Shown: positions 1-11,588 of the stretch, piece by piece
Layout: each line of letters begins with the position of its first letter
How positions within the stretch are numbered: the stretch's first letter is position 1
DNA from: Tipula vernalis
Taxonomy: Eukaryota; Arthropoda; Insecta; Diptera; Tipulidae
Direction of reading: 5' to 3'
Assembly (NCBI GenBank): GCA_958295665.1
Contig: OY282558.1
Coordinates: forward strand, 23,931,409-23,995,408
DNA: 64,000 nucleotides
The notes under the pieces: generated by a model
The model's database searches: none
The model's input: the letters and a program-made list of their open reading frames with translations, nothing else
Told to the model about the DNA's origin: nothing
Position numbers and translations under genes: made by a program

Positions 1-153
1 TTTCCCATCGTTTTGGAACAATTCGCAAACATTTAGATTTTGTTTCAAGTTTCCAGCTACATAGTACAAGGTTCACAAATAACCAAAGACGGTTCAACAT
101 GTTCCAACAGCGTTAAATGCTGAAATAAAAATTAAATTTAAATAAATACTAAC

Positions 154-593
154 CTGTGGATTCGATCTTGTTGCTCTTTTTCATCTTCGATATTTATAAT
201 CGAAAATAGTTCCATTTCTCCTTCCCGGCCGAACACTCCACCGGGTATTTTTCTCAAGAATTTTTTCAAAACTGACGCTATTGTATAAACCGAATAATTA
301 TCCACGTTTACAAGGCGTCCAGCTTGCAAAAAATGAATTAATTTTTTCATAGCCCCTTGATGTCCGGGCGCCCGAAAAACATCTTTTCGTAGAGGAGCTT
401 CTTTATTTAATTTTAGTATTAACACTAGTAAAGGGCCAGGTATATCGTTTTTGCATACCTCATCGAGGGGTATACCAAATTTCACTTTTTCTAAACGATG
501 TGGATATGGACCTGGGCCCGGATGTCCACATGATGTTACAACACTACCGAGTGTAGCGGCTCGTCGATGCATTCTTTGTGCCCAACTCGACAT
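154..593 (-). CDS. RhoGAP-domain protein, first coding exon (partial)
   Basis: This is the N-terminal part of a Rho GTPase-activating protein, a class that speeds GTP hydrolysis by Rho/Rac/Cdc42. The start is the ATG at 593. The exon ends at 154 with a CAG|GTTAGT donor in phase 2, so the gene continues past the left edge. The domain begins near residue 38 (KFGIPLDEVCKND). Residues 72-76 (VFRAP) carry the arginine, R74, expected at the arginine-finger position. Residues 105-118 (IASVLKKFLRKIPG) match the conserved helix of the family. The short N-terminus and the domain wording resemble the ARHGAP20/TAGAP group, but this is from memory and the exact orthologue is unsure. The second half of the domain is outside the window. 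Confidence 0.8.
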
Positions 594-599
594 AATTTT

Positions 600-1753
600 A
601 TTTAATTAATATTAGCTAAATATTTTTTTTTCGGCACTTTTCTTAAGTTTGTTAGGCTTTTTCCTGTTGTTGTTTGTATCATTAAAAAAGACAACAATAA
701 AAATAAAAACAAAATACACTCCCTGATAATTTTATTATTGTTTTGTCTTTGTCTAACAATCTTGTCTTGTAATTTTTTTTTTTTTTTTTTTAATTAAGAT
801 AATTTATTTTTCATATCATGTAATCGTAATTATACACTTCACATACATATTTTTATCATTTATCTAATGAATATTATTTATTTTACATAATTTTTAACTA
901 AACACAACAAATATGTATTTGAAATTTTGTCAAATAGCTCTCAGCAAAAAAAATTGTTAGATCTCAGATCATGATGGAGAACTTGGAGGAGAAAACATCA
1001 AAAATCATAACCTACTTTTTTTCTTGTACTTGCACTATATATGGTTATCCTTTTTCGTTATCCAGAAAACTAAGGTCGAATATCTGTTTTATTCACTCAA
1101 ATAAACACAATATGATTGCTTTTTTTTTAATTTTTTCATTAGAATTAATTTTTTCTAAATATTTTTACACACTATATTAATATATGAATATAAAACATAT
1201 CGTATATTACAGAAATTATGTTTAAGTTAATGAAGTAGTTAATTAATATTTATATAAAACGAATTGTTATTTATATATTTTTTATATGCATATTTATATA
1301 CAAAAAAAACAACTAAATCGGTTCCTTTCACACACTACACAACATTCTAATAAAAAAGTCAATGGCGGACTGGAAATAAAATGAAAAAAAATTTGTTCAA
1401 CTCGGTCTGTCGATAATGTAGACTTGAAATTATTTTGGAATTATGATTTCCAATACCTCTCTACAGATGGAGCCGTCATTTAATAAAACGATTTGCATAT
1501 TTTAATTTCTACTACCTAAGTATTCTCATTTTTATTTTAGTAGAACAATTAAATTATTCATAATTATATTAATAATAAAAAAGAAAGAAAATAATAATGT
1601 GTTTAACTAAATTATATAAACAAAAAAAAAATTATTATTTTAGGAGGTAACATATAAAAACATTTTTTAATTTTATTTCTCTTCTTGTTTGAATTGTTTC
1701 TGTTATCAGTGGTTTTATTATTTAATTAATGGTATTGATTGCTGCTGATGCTG
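600..1753. other. Intergenic, AT-rich, no gene seen
   Basis: This stretch lies between the RhoGAP start and the p62 stop codon. It is very AT-rich with poly-T and poly-A runs, for example around 771-794. The only open frame, at 971-1180, is low-complexity and has no recognisable motif. The left part should hold the RhoGAP promoter and 5' UTR and the right part the p62 3' UTR, but no definite signal was identified. Confidence 0.5.
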
Positions 1754-4700
1754 CTACCTATGCTGTCTTATTTTTCGTTCTTGCCACATACCAAATTTTC
1801 GAAACGCTGTTTGAAGTAATTGATTCAAATGTAGGGTAAGTGACGAACCGATTGGCGATACTTCCCTCATGGCACGTTCCTGAAACAAAAAATAATATAT
1901 TTTTAATTTTAAATAATACAGCTTTTGATTAACACAATCCGACTGAACATCGGACTTAAATATTTTTGTTTAGTCTTAATTCTCTTAAAAACTAACTTAA
2001 TTATTTTGTTCGACAATTATTTTTTTTTGAAACGACTCAAAACCGATAATTTAAAAGCTTACAGGCAGTATTTAAGCCTATTAAAATTAAGTAGATCGAA
2101 TTGTTAACCCACAAGCAAGACCAAATAAAAATTGAAGCAACTTAAAACACCCTAACAAGATCGTTTATTATTAATTTATAGCTAATAAATTAAGAACTGG
2201 AAACAGTAATATCGTTACGTTATTCCTGCTAATAGAAATTAAATTTCCTTCGAATAATAGTTGGAAACTTAGAATATTAGCCTAAACAAACTGGGCAAAT
2301 ATAGTAACCCCGTATACTATTCTGCCATAGTTTCTAATGTCGAGTTCGATTGTAGAAAATTTTTCACTCGAAGGGTAAAAATAGTACTCTATTGGCTGTC
2401 AAACCGTCCCATTGAAAAAAAAAAATGCGTTGAGGGTAAAATTTTTTTGTACTAGTTTTGCACTAGTGCAATTTTTGCTACTCTAGCTTTTTTGGTCGAG
2501 TAACTCCTCTTTTTACACACACCAACGAATATGACAGTGATATTTTGTCGTAATGACATTTTGATTTGTCGTGATGACATTTTGATTTTAGGCGGCTACT
2601 TGATTTATGACATTTTGTGATTTGTCGTGATGACATTTTGATTTTAGGCGGCTATTATTCATGACATTTTGTGATTTGAATGGTGGCATTTTGAATTTGG
2701 CCGGTTAATTATTCCAACACCGCTAAGCCCTACTCATTATAACATATCCCTCGATATCAAACACTAAATTGTAATCTTCTAAATTTACATTTAGTTTCTC
2801 CATTTATTTTTATTATTGTTGATATTTTTCGACCAAACACACACACAATTAAACACTAGTGCAATAAAATATTTTCATTCGATTGACGTTAAAAAATAGG
2901 GTACTCTATCTAGTGTACTCGAATGAGGGGAAAAAAATCAATCGAAATCGACATAAGAAATGCTTGGCGATTGAACCGATTGTTTTCTCGTTTTCAATTA
3001 AATTTATATTATACATGATGCGAGTCGGAGTTTACGCCAGGCCTAACCTTCATTTTACACACTTCATAATGACTCGGCTCGTTATGTGAAGGCCAAACCT
3101 GGGGGCCTATTAGGGAATTTGATTCGAACGTGATCGAGTCTTCAATGTATTAGATTCCTATTTGAATTGAATCAGATTCATTCGTTTCTTATTTAATTCA
3201 AATATGAATCTTATACATCGAAGATACGAACACGTTCGAATCGAATTCCCAAATAGCCCCTCAGGGGGGATTAAACTCGACTTGTGAGAAAAAATAAATT
3301 GCTTGGAGTTACTATTAAATAAATACTAGATTTCCTAGATCTCAATATTTCATTTACATTGCACAGCAAACATTTAAATTAATCTAAATTCACTGTGATT
3401 TCCTTTTGAGATTTAAAGATTTGCTAAAAAGCAATTTGTAAAAGATATGATTTTCATGTTTAATCGATAAGGCAATTAACTAAACCAAATATATATTCAC
3501 CTAACTCATAAATTGATTAGGATTAATAATCGGAATAGAGATAACCTTTCCACTAATAATTAAAATAGCAGAATCTGAAATGCTTACCTCAAATGGTTTT
3601 AATTTAGCCATTTGATATCGTTGCAACGCCTCGTGCATCCTCATAGCAGTGGTCTCGAGTTCTGGAGTCGTGGGTGGAAACGCCTTCCAAAAATGCCTCA
3701 ATAATTCCAATAATGATAAATATAAATTCTTTAGTTCTCTTTCAAATTCCGGAGGCACTAATTCTGAAAACCAAAATTTAATAAATTTAGTAATATTAGA
3801 AAATTTGAGACAATTTATTTTATATAAATACAAATTTTAGAGTACTTACGGGCAATTGATTGTTCTTGAAAACCCCGCATTAAGGCACCCCCCGGGCTTA
3901 ATTCACCTAGTGCATTAACCGCAGCGGTTGCGCTAACTAATACTTTATGCGGTGTCCTAGCACCCCACATCTCCGTATCCTGCGCAATTTGCTCCTGAAC
4001 ATAATCTAAATCTTGCGGTTCTTCATTAACATCATTATTCAAGGTTAGAGGCACCGGGCCATGCAAATACCGTTCAATTTTTGTCAAATTTAATTGTGGC
4101 AATGATTTTGCTTTAACACGATCATCTATCAAATCATCGTACACAATTTTTTCGACTATTCTAGCTTTTTTAATCTTTGGCGACAGAGTGACTTCGGGTT
4201 CAGCACAGCTCCCATTACTCAAAGCAATAATATCTGTTGATTTATGCTTTGATTTAATACCATTTGTCAAACTATTAATACTATCAACTTCTTTATTGTT
4301 ACTACTAGGATTATTATTTAGATTCTGGTCCCCTGGATTTATTGTGGCTATTATGTCTGGCGTGCATGTTTTAAGCACCATAATCGAATGCTGATTGAAA
4401 CGTTTTATCATACTTTGGTGAACTATATTACCTGTACCTGGCTTTTTCTCACTCTCTGGAGCACCATAGCACTCATCACCAGGATTATCATCAAAACTAC
4501 GGATATCTAGAAGCGGATCACCTGAACTTCTTTCCACAGCCAATTTCATTTGTTGGTCATCGATTTTAGCACATTCGGTGAATATATCTTTGGATCCCGC
4601 GTTTATTCGATCCCGATGAAAATAATGGGATTGGAAAAATTTCGTCCAAAATTCGGATTCAGTATATTTCGAGGGTACATGTTCGGTGTGTTTACGCTTT

Positions 4701-5311
4701 ACAGCTGGATATGTTTTAAATATGCATTCGATTATGTCTGAAGTGAGATTGTATTTGAGACCATTGCACCCATCCGTTTGTGGTTTAATATCGGCTAGAA
4801 ATGCACCGGACACGCCTATGTCTTGTTTTTTGGTTGTGCTTGCCGATGGGGCATAATTTTTAGCGTGCGTCGTCCAAAATTCCTCGCTTGTGATTACTTG
4901 AGTTATTACCAGATCTTTATAAAGTTGAAGCAAGGTTGGATTTTCCGATAATAATCGATTTTTTTCTTCCAACTCCTTGTCGACTTTACGTTTAAAATTT
5001 GGCAACAATTGTTGTAATAATTCTTTAACTTTGTCACGGTCCGCTATTTGTGCAGCCGCCCCATTCCGATTCACAAAATGAAAGGTCGATGAATTGCCAT
5101 CGTGTAGCACAACCTGCAATTGAACTTTTGGTTTGCCCTCGGGTGAAATTTTTTGCATTTTTATATCTTGGAAACGGTGAGATACAGCCACGGTGTCACG
5201 ATGTTCGGCCATCCATGCCAGCCTTTCATTCATCACGTATAGGGTGCCATCACCCTTTTTAAATCGAACTTCTCCCATTTGTAATAGCACATCTTCACTA
5301 CTCGCAGTCAT
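1754..5311 (-). CDS. Tfb1: TFIIH core subunit p62 (Tfb1/GTF2H1)
   Basis: This is the p62 subunit of transcription factor TFIIH, which acts in RNA polymerase II initiation and nucleotide-excision repair in the nucleus. There are three exons: 3850-5311, 3588-3763 and 1754-1879, with phases agreeing at each GT/AG junction, giving 587 residues (human p62 is 548). Residues 1-105 form the PH-like domain, including KISPEGKPKVQLQVVLHDG. BSD domain 1 is near 126-150 (LLQLYKDLVITQVITSEEFW) and BSD domain 2 near 186-231 (KYTESEFWTKFFQSHYF). The middle is a variable serine/asparagine-rich linker. The last exon encodes the conserved C-terminal helix (HLNQLLQTAFRKF). The ATG at 5311 was chosen because MTASSEDVLL matches the family N-terminus; the frame is open upstream but without an ATG. 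Identification is confident. Confidence 0.95.
2534..2707. repeat. Minisatellite, about 55-bp unit, three copies
   Basis: A unit containing GATTTGTCGTGATGACATTT and GATTTTAGGCGG starts at 2563 and again at 2619. A more diverged copy begins at 2673, giving periods of 56 and 54. The array lies inside the last intron of the p62 gene. No coding potential is apparent. Confidence 0.75.
3103..3258. mobile_element. Foldback MITE-like element, GGGCCTATT termini
   Basis: A nearly palindromic 156-bp element sits in the second p62 intron. The left arm reads GGGCCTATTAGGGAATTTGA and the right arm ends AATTCCCAAATAGCC; the two halves pair over most of their length with scattered mismatches. Flanks are CCTGG on the left and CCTCA on the right, a possible 5-bp target duplication with two changes. 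The terminus resembles that of the element at 17860-18107, so they may be one family. It has no coding capacity and must be non-autonomous. Confidence 0.7.
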
Positions 5312-8300
5312 ATTTTTGCGTGTGACTTTTGTAACAGTGTGCAAGAGAAAGAGATCGTCTCTCTTTTATTGTTTTTATATTAATGTGTAAATCTTATACA
5401 AAATAATTTTTCTTTTTTTTTCAATAAGACACTATTTTTTTATTTATTCTACTTCAATTTTATTTCAGTTAAATCTTGTTAATTTCTTTGTTGAGATCTA
5501 AAATTAAAAGAATTTATAGGTAATTTTTATTAGCAAATTAAATCTCAAGAAAACACATTTTCTTATTCGCTCTGTCAGCGCTGGTATCGAGTGCGGAGCC
5601 AAAGAACACTACAAAATTGATGTTCATTAAAAAATTTAACAAAATTCTTGTGCCAAAATAAATTCTATAACATAGCTAATACATATAATTAATTATCACT
5701 TTAATTTATTTAACTTCGAATATTTATTTATAATTTTTTATTGTACCTAAATAATTGTTTGCGAATAAAATTAAATAAAAAAAACTTAATGTTCCCCATT
5801 TTTTATTACCATAAAAAAAATATACGTCAAATTTCCGATTTTATCATTTTCTCGATTAAATAAACCAAATTTTGATAAAATCGCATTTTTAATTAACGCC
5901 AATTTAATTGAGTATTCGATTAATAGCAAAATTTTACAAAAATATTCTAAAATTACCTGAACATTTTAAAAATTTGCTATCCCAATTTATTTCCACTGTT
6001 AAACAGCGGCCGCCATGTGCAATAATAGAGCAAAGAATTTTATTCAACATGATACAACGACTATAATCACACATCATTCTTTCGTCCGTCACAGATACAC
6101 AATACAAGAAGAACTTGAACTAAAAACGATTCAAAAATCCCCACCCTCAATTGTACTCACTCATATGAACATTTTCTTATGAAATCAAAATAAAAAATGT
6201 CAACATCGTGAAAATATTTTATGAATTCGTAATATTTTTGTGTGCAGTGTTGTTTCGTTCTTTTGCATGCTTATATATATTTGTATCTCATATTCTCATT
6301 ATTTTAAAAATAAGGGGTAAAAAATCGTGTTTTGTCGGATTTTAAATTACATAAACTCTGGTGGTTGTGGACTCAATTTCATTGATAAATAACAGTCGGT
6401 CCAACATTGCGCAATAAAAATAAATCGATAAAAAAAGCGCACAATTCAAAATAAAAACCTCGTTTCATTTCCTTGAAAAGAATGTGAAAGTTGGTTAATT
6501 AATGTTTGGATGTTTGAATTTATTTTACTTATTTATAATATGTAATACAATCCGTGGAATATACACGGTTGTAGTTTGTATTTTGAATTAAACTTTATGT
6601 GGGGATTAATTATTTGAATTTAAAATTAATTAACCGCCACTGTTTCTTACTCAAAAATTGATACCAGAATTGCTCCGCTCAGACGAGGGCTAAATTTCGC
6701 TACAGTGGTCTCTATACAAGGCTTGAATCGCTAATTTGTAATTTGAATTAAAATTTAAGGGGAGATTAATTATTTTAATTTAAAATTAATTAACCGTCAC
6801 GTTCAAGCGTTCTCTCACTACAGTAGTGGTCTCAAGCATTGTAAATCACTTTTTTCTAGATTTTAATTTGAATTAAAATTTATATAGATATTAATTATTT
6901 TAATTTAAAATAAATTATCTGCCACAGTTTTGTTATGTACAAATTAACAGCAAATTGTTCCGATCGGATGAGCCATTCTCTCGCTACATTCAAGCACGTA
7001 AATCGCTCGAAATTTACGATAATATTTTGCGAGAGGCATGCAGCCTAAGAACCAACCTAAGCAATTATATATAACGCTTATTGTTAATGAGTAATTGGCC
7101 ACGACCAAAGTCAAAATTTCGTGTCACTCACTTTCCGAACATGCGGCTCTGAGGTGTAAGACGTTATCACGTCAATATGCTTTTATTGCTTTGTACACAA
7201 ACAAATGTCTAACAGGAAAAATCGTCAAGTACTCAAACAAATGTGAGCTAATTCGAATAATGTGTTTCTTCGTTTAAATACTGGGAAGACGTTTTGAAAT
7301 AACCACAGGCATAAATAATTAGATCAAGTATTGTGATCACAAATTGTATTTTGAGTTTGGTTTGACGCTAAAGCGCTTCTTCACCTATCCAACACGTTTT
7401 ATAAACCGAGTCTGTTTCTGCTTTATTCATTTGATCGGCTCAAGAAATTTTATTAGATAAAGTTAAGTCGAGCATATCAATATAGATTCGGAGTTGTTCA
7501 CACTAGAGCCACCAATCTCGAAAGATGATGCATATTTATCGTTTCGACCTCAGTGTTAAATTCAACCATTTTTGCTTCTCCATTTGGTGAGTTTATACCG
7601 AACAACGATAACACAAAAAATCTAATAATCATTTTCTTTGGATCTTTTTTATTAAATGTAAATAACCTTTAGATCTGCCTAACACCTACCACGTTGGCGA
7701 TGGACGTCCCCACTCAGTTTTAACGGTTTATAAATCAGTTCATCGTTTTGAACTAACACGTAGCCTCAAAAAGAATCAAACTAAGATTCATAATAATACA
7801 ACATCACATTTTGTAAGATTCTTGATATTGTACATATATTTAAAAAAAAAAAAAAAAAGAACAGCGGATATGATGCGACGCTCCGAGATCAGCTAGATAA
7901 AAATGAGGGCATGTTCAAACATTCGTAGCCAATAAGTTCAAATAACGCACTAATTGGAAGTACTCCTTAGGCTACGTTGCAATATAAATCAGATATTGGA
8001 TATAACGATGGGAGTCTGTAAATAGATTTACATCATTTGCTTTGCATGATCTATAAATTCCTTAGAAGAAAAATAAATCATTTCTAAGACGTGGGCTGGA
8101 ACCAAATTGGCTTGAATATTATTCCAAGGTATTTTTATTTATTTACCTACATGTTCAATTAAACGCATTCAACATTTTTTTGTTTGTTATCCCTTTAGAC
8201 CTAGGTGCGCGATAGTAAGGAATTACTAACTTAATCTTCCTAAAAAATAATGTAATGCCTTTTGAACGCGACCTGTCTTAACATAATACTATTGCTGACG

Positions 8301-8646
8301 GTAAATAACAATGCTTTCTTCCTTTTACCGAAAACCCAATAAATAATTTAAATATAAATGATAATTTTCAATTTATTTCTAATAATAATTTATTTATTTC
8401 CAATAAAAAGAAAAGCAATATAAAATATTTTATTATTAGATCAGCGTACATAAAAAAAAGAGTTCGATTTGCGTGTCTTCGACGAATTAATGCCGTTAAC
8501 TTTTGTATAAGAAAACGAAATATGTACATACAGTAATAAAGAAAAAATGGCAATGAAATTATTTAAACAAATAGCTAGTTATGAATTATTTATAATTTAA
8601 TTTATTAATTAAAATTAATCGGAATAATTTATTTTATTTTTACATA
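5312..8646. other. Intergenic region with a diverged tandem repeat
   Basis: The left end should contain the divergent upstream region of p62. No coding exon was recognised on either strand; open frames here (7095-7277, 8368-8553) are short and compositionally biased. The only clear structure is the repeat at 6576-7010, listed separately. A poly-A run lies at about 7841-7858. Confidence 0.5.
6576..7010. repeat. Three diverged tandem copies, roughly 125-160 bp
   Basis: Copies start near 6576, 6734 and 6860. Each begins with a TTTGAATTAAAATTTA-like block and continues with GATTAATTATTTTAATTTAA. Each then has an AATTAACCG(C/T)CAC-like motif and ends in a CTC(G/A)CTACA-type segment. The copies differ by many substitutions and small indels, so this is an old array. 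Function unknown. Confidence 0.65.
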
Positions 8647-9438
8647 TTAGAAATAAAATTTAGATAAATAATTTTCCCGCTGAAATTGTTTTATTACCAC
8701 CTCTTTCGGAAGAAGCACCGGTTTGGCTTTGGTTTTCTTATGATCATGATAAAAGCCGCAGTACCGCACCCTCTTGTATGATCTAAGTTCAGCTAATCGC
8801 CGTAATTTATCACTTTTGGTCTTGTTGTGCTGTTTAATATCTTCTGCCTCCAATAGCATACAACGCCGGCAATAGTAACGGCGATATTCAGGATGCATCC
8901 AAAAATCACCTATCGGAAGTTTATTACATCGACGACATTTATCCCGAAATTCTGGTTGACATATAGTTATCACAGCTGGAATGATATATTGCTTACTTCC
9001 AAATGTCGATAATTTATCCAGTGGTGGTAGAAATAGTGTATAAGTCCCTGGACCAGGATTATTCGGGTCGTACGGTTCATATTCTTTAAGGGTGTATCCA
9101 AAAGGTTTATATGCATCTTTTAACGGTGGTACATACCAGTCATAGAATTCGGTAGGTCTAGTTTCAATTTGTTGGACAGGGAATCGGGGCGCGATATATC
9201 CTAACGGGCCAAATCCATGTGTGGCCACAATTTTGCGCAGCATGGGATGGGATCGTGCTCGAAAATAAGAAACGTGGTAAGAATTTGGTGATATTTTTTC
9301 ATAAAACTCAGGCATGACACGTCGCATAAGCGGACTGAGGCTAGGTCCAAAACGTGGTACACAGTCACGTTGTAGAGAGGAACCAAAACATACCGGCCCC
9401 TTAATCGGTGGGTTCACGACATATTCAAAATTTTCCAT
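8647..9438 (-). CDS. Sperm-tail PG-rich repeat protein with CxxC finger (paralogue 1)
   Basis: This is a 263-residue protein read from one uninterrupted exon, starting at the ATG at 9438. It carries one clear sperm-tail PG-rich (STPGR) motif at residues 128-133 (PGPGTY). Weaker PxxY-like turns precede it (SPNSYHVSYF near 50-60). A probable zinc-binding finger has C168/C171 and C190/C193 separated by 18 residues, followed by a basic region and the C-terminal block RVRYCGFYHDH...QRENYLSKFYF. STPGR proteins are mostly axoneme or sperm-flagellum components; a flagellar role here is inferred. The neighbour on the plus strand is a paralogue whose C-terminal block is split by an intron that this copy lacks. 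I do not recognise a named orthologue. Confidence 0.85.
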   Translation of the reverse strand: MENFEYVVNPPIKGPVCFGSSLQRDCVPRFGPSLSPLMRRVMPEFYEKISPNSYHVSYFRARSHPMLRKIVATHGFGPLGYIAPRFPVQQIETRPTEFYDWYVPPLKDAYKPFGYTLKEYEPYDPNNPGPGTYTLFLPPLDKLSTFGSKQYIIPAVITICQPEFRDKCRRCNKLPIGDFWMHPEYRRYYCRRCMLLEAEDIKQHNKTKSDKLRRLAELRSYKRVRYCGFYHDHKKTKAKPVLLPKEVVIKQFQRENYLSKFYF

Positions 9439-10117
9439 TTTTTACGGAATAATTTTTTAAGCGTGTTCTACGGCGTTCAGAGTTGTTTGACAGACATCCT
9501 ACCGGCCTGCCTATTTTTGTTACAGTGAAACATGGTATTGTTCGCGTTCATTTGTCGATGGATACACTGACAAAAACGAAACCTATCAAGTTGTTAATTC
9601 TTCACATCCAATTTCTTATCTCTCTAACATACGTAATTGAAATGACAGCTTCATAGCAATAAATATCATTGTAACTGCAATGCTGTTTTATCTGGCTGAA
9701 CATGTATAAGTCGCGTTTCTACCATTACTACAGTTGTTACATCGATTTAACATTGCTAACTTAACTAGCAGCGTATAATAACCATTATAGTTTTTAATCG
9801 AAGACAAATTGTTGAATCCTTTTTTTATTGAATGATGATTGATTTCTCATGCAAATACAATTTAAACCCAAAACCTTCCCACCATAAGCTCTCCCCTTTT
9901 GTTTTATCGAAACCGATAATTTTTCTACCACTTCATTCTTTTATATTTAGATATTTATTTCCCATAAACTTCCAATCAATGATTTTGTTGAGTTAGGCCC
10001 GAAACAAAAATATTTTCATTTTCAATAATATTGTGGTTGACGAAAAATCAGAAACTATCATACCGTCGTCAGCTAATCAACTCAGTATATATACATATAT
10101 ATAGTGGGACAAAAATT
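9439..10117. promoter_or_regulatory. Shared upstream region of the divergent PG-rich pair
   Basis: About 680 bp separate the two start codons of the head-to-head paralogues. The segment probably holds both promoters. I see no convincing TATA or initiator combination to place a start site. The frame of the plus gene stays open back to 10031 but has no ATG before 10118. Confidence 0.4.
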
Positions 10118-11387
10118 ATGAATTATGTAAAACTATCAAAGTCAGAAAAAGTCAAACAACGTGAGGCACGTGATGAATTTCAAATTATAATAAGGCGTGC
10201 TCGTGAAATTGGATTTGATTATATTGTCTTTCGGCCGCCACAAAGAAAAATATGTTTTGGTGTAAGTTCCGACCGCCAAGTACTCAGGGAGTATATTAAA
10301 ACACCAAAAAACCTTGGGCCCGGTGAATATAATCTAACATATATGGTGAACGCTGACCATCCAGTAGTACAAAAAACGATTGCCAAAAATGGATATGGAG
10401 GACTAGCATATCGAGCTATTCGTTTTGGTGAACCTGAACTTGATTTGGCAGAATTTTATATAAAAGGGCCTAACATCCCGATCAAGAACGTGATAAACAA
10501 GCTAAATGTGAAAAATAAACAATCTGCAGTAAAAAACCGAGTTAGTGAAAGTAATACTGTGGTCCCTGGGCCAGGGACATATTTTAATCGATTCAAACGG
10601 AAATCAATATTTCAACATAAATTCGGAGGGAAGATATCAACTATACCTGCTGTGCATACGATTTGTAATTCAAGTAATTTATCCAACTGTTCGATTTGCA
10701 GTGAACAACCAATCGTTGGCGATTTTTGGATTAATTGGCGGACAAAAAAAGAAATATGTCGAAATTGTATGGAGCATAAACGCAAAAATATTAAAGTAAA
10801 AGAAAAATTTTGGCGGACAAAAATGATTAATTTGAAAGAATTGGATAGTTTTCAGGTAAATATCATTAAACATTGATTTTCAATTATTTTGAACTTTTGT
10901 TACATATTTTTTGTTCTATTTTCTAAGAAATTCGTTAATTTCTTGTTTTTATCGATTACGTACTTGTCCTAGAATATGTTATGGTTCAAAAGGCGATTGC
11001 TATTCCTTTGTGAAATTGCCATGAATCGCTGATCGTTTAATAGCAGAGCATTCTACTTCAAAATTTTATAGTGAACAGGCCTGTAAACCAAGTGAACATA
11101 GCCTGTAAACCAAGTGAATCGAAAGCAATTAATTTTCAACAAATAATTAGTAAAATACCGTAGTTTAAATTATTGTTTGGTAGTTTATATAATGCCCATT
11201 TATGCAAAAAAAATAAAAAAATGCTTTTAATGAACTATTTATGTAAATTGTATTTTTTCAGATGGTGCGATATTGCGAATTTTACCATAATCACCAAGGC
11301 ACGTCAGCTGCTATTCGTTTGCTTACCAATTTTGAATTGCAACAGAAATTCCGCCGAGAAAATTATTTAGCAATGTTCAATTTCTAA
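10118..11387 (+). CDS. Sperm-tail PG-rich repeat protein with CxxC finger (paralogue 2)
   Basis: There are two exons, 10118-10855 and 11262-11387, joined in phase 0 (CAG|GTAAAT and TTTTTTCAG|ATG), giving 287 residues. Exon 2 encodes a tail, MVRYCEFYHNHQ...RRENYLAMFNF, that matches the C-terminus of the minus-strand neighbour almost block for block; this supports the splice. Two PG motifs are visible (LGPGEYNL and VPGPGTYF). A CSIC...CRNC finger is in the same place as in the paralogue, and both share GDFW between the cysteine pairs. An N-terminal basic extension of about 33 residues is not in paralogue 1. The start is the first ATG in frame. Axonemal function is inferred from the motif only. 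Confidence 0.85.
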
Positions 11388-11588
11388 AACTGGAACATAA
11401 AATCACAAAACACAGCAAAAAAAAATTGTCTTTCAGTTACGTATATTGAATTTTTATGTATCATACATTTAATCAATTATAATTAAAATATTTAAATTGT
11501 AATAAACAAAAAACCTAAAAAATAGTATACATATTGTATTTTGTGTGAATCCACCCACAATCAATTCAATGGTCTCCTAAGAGTGTGT

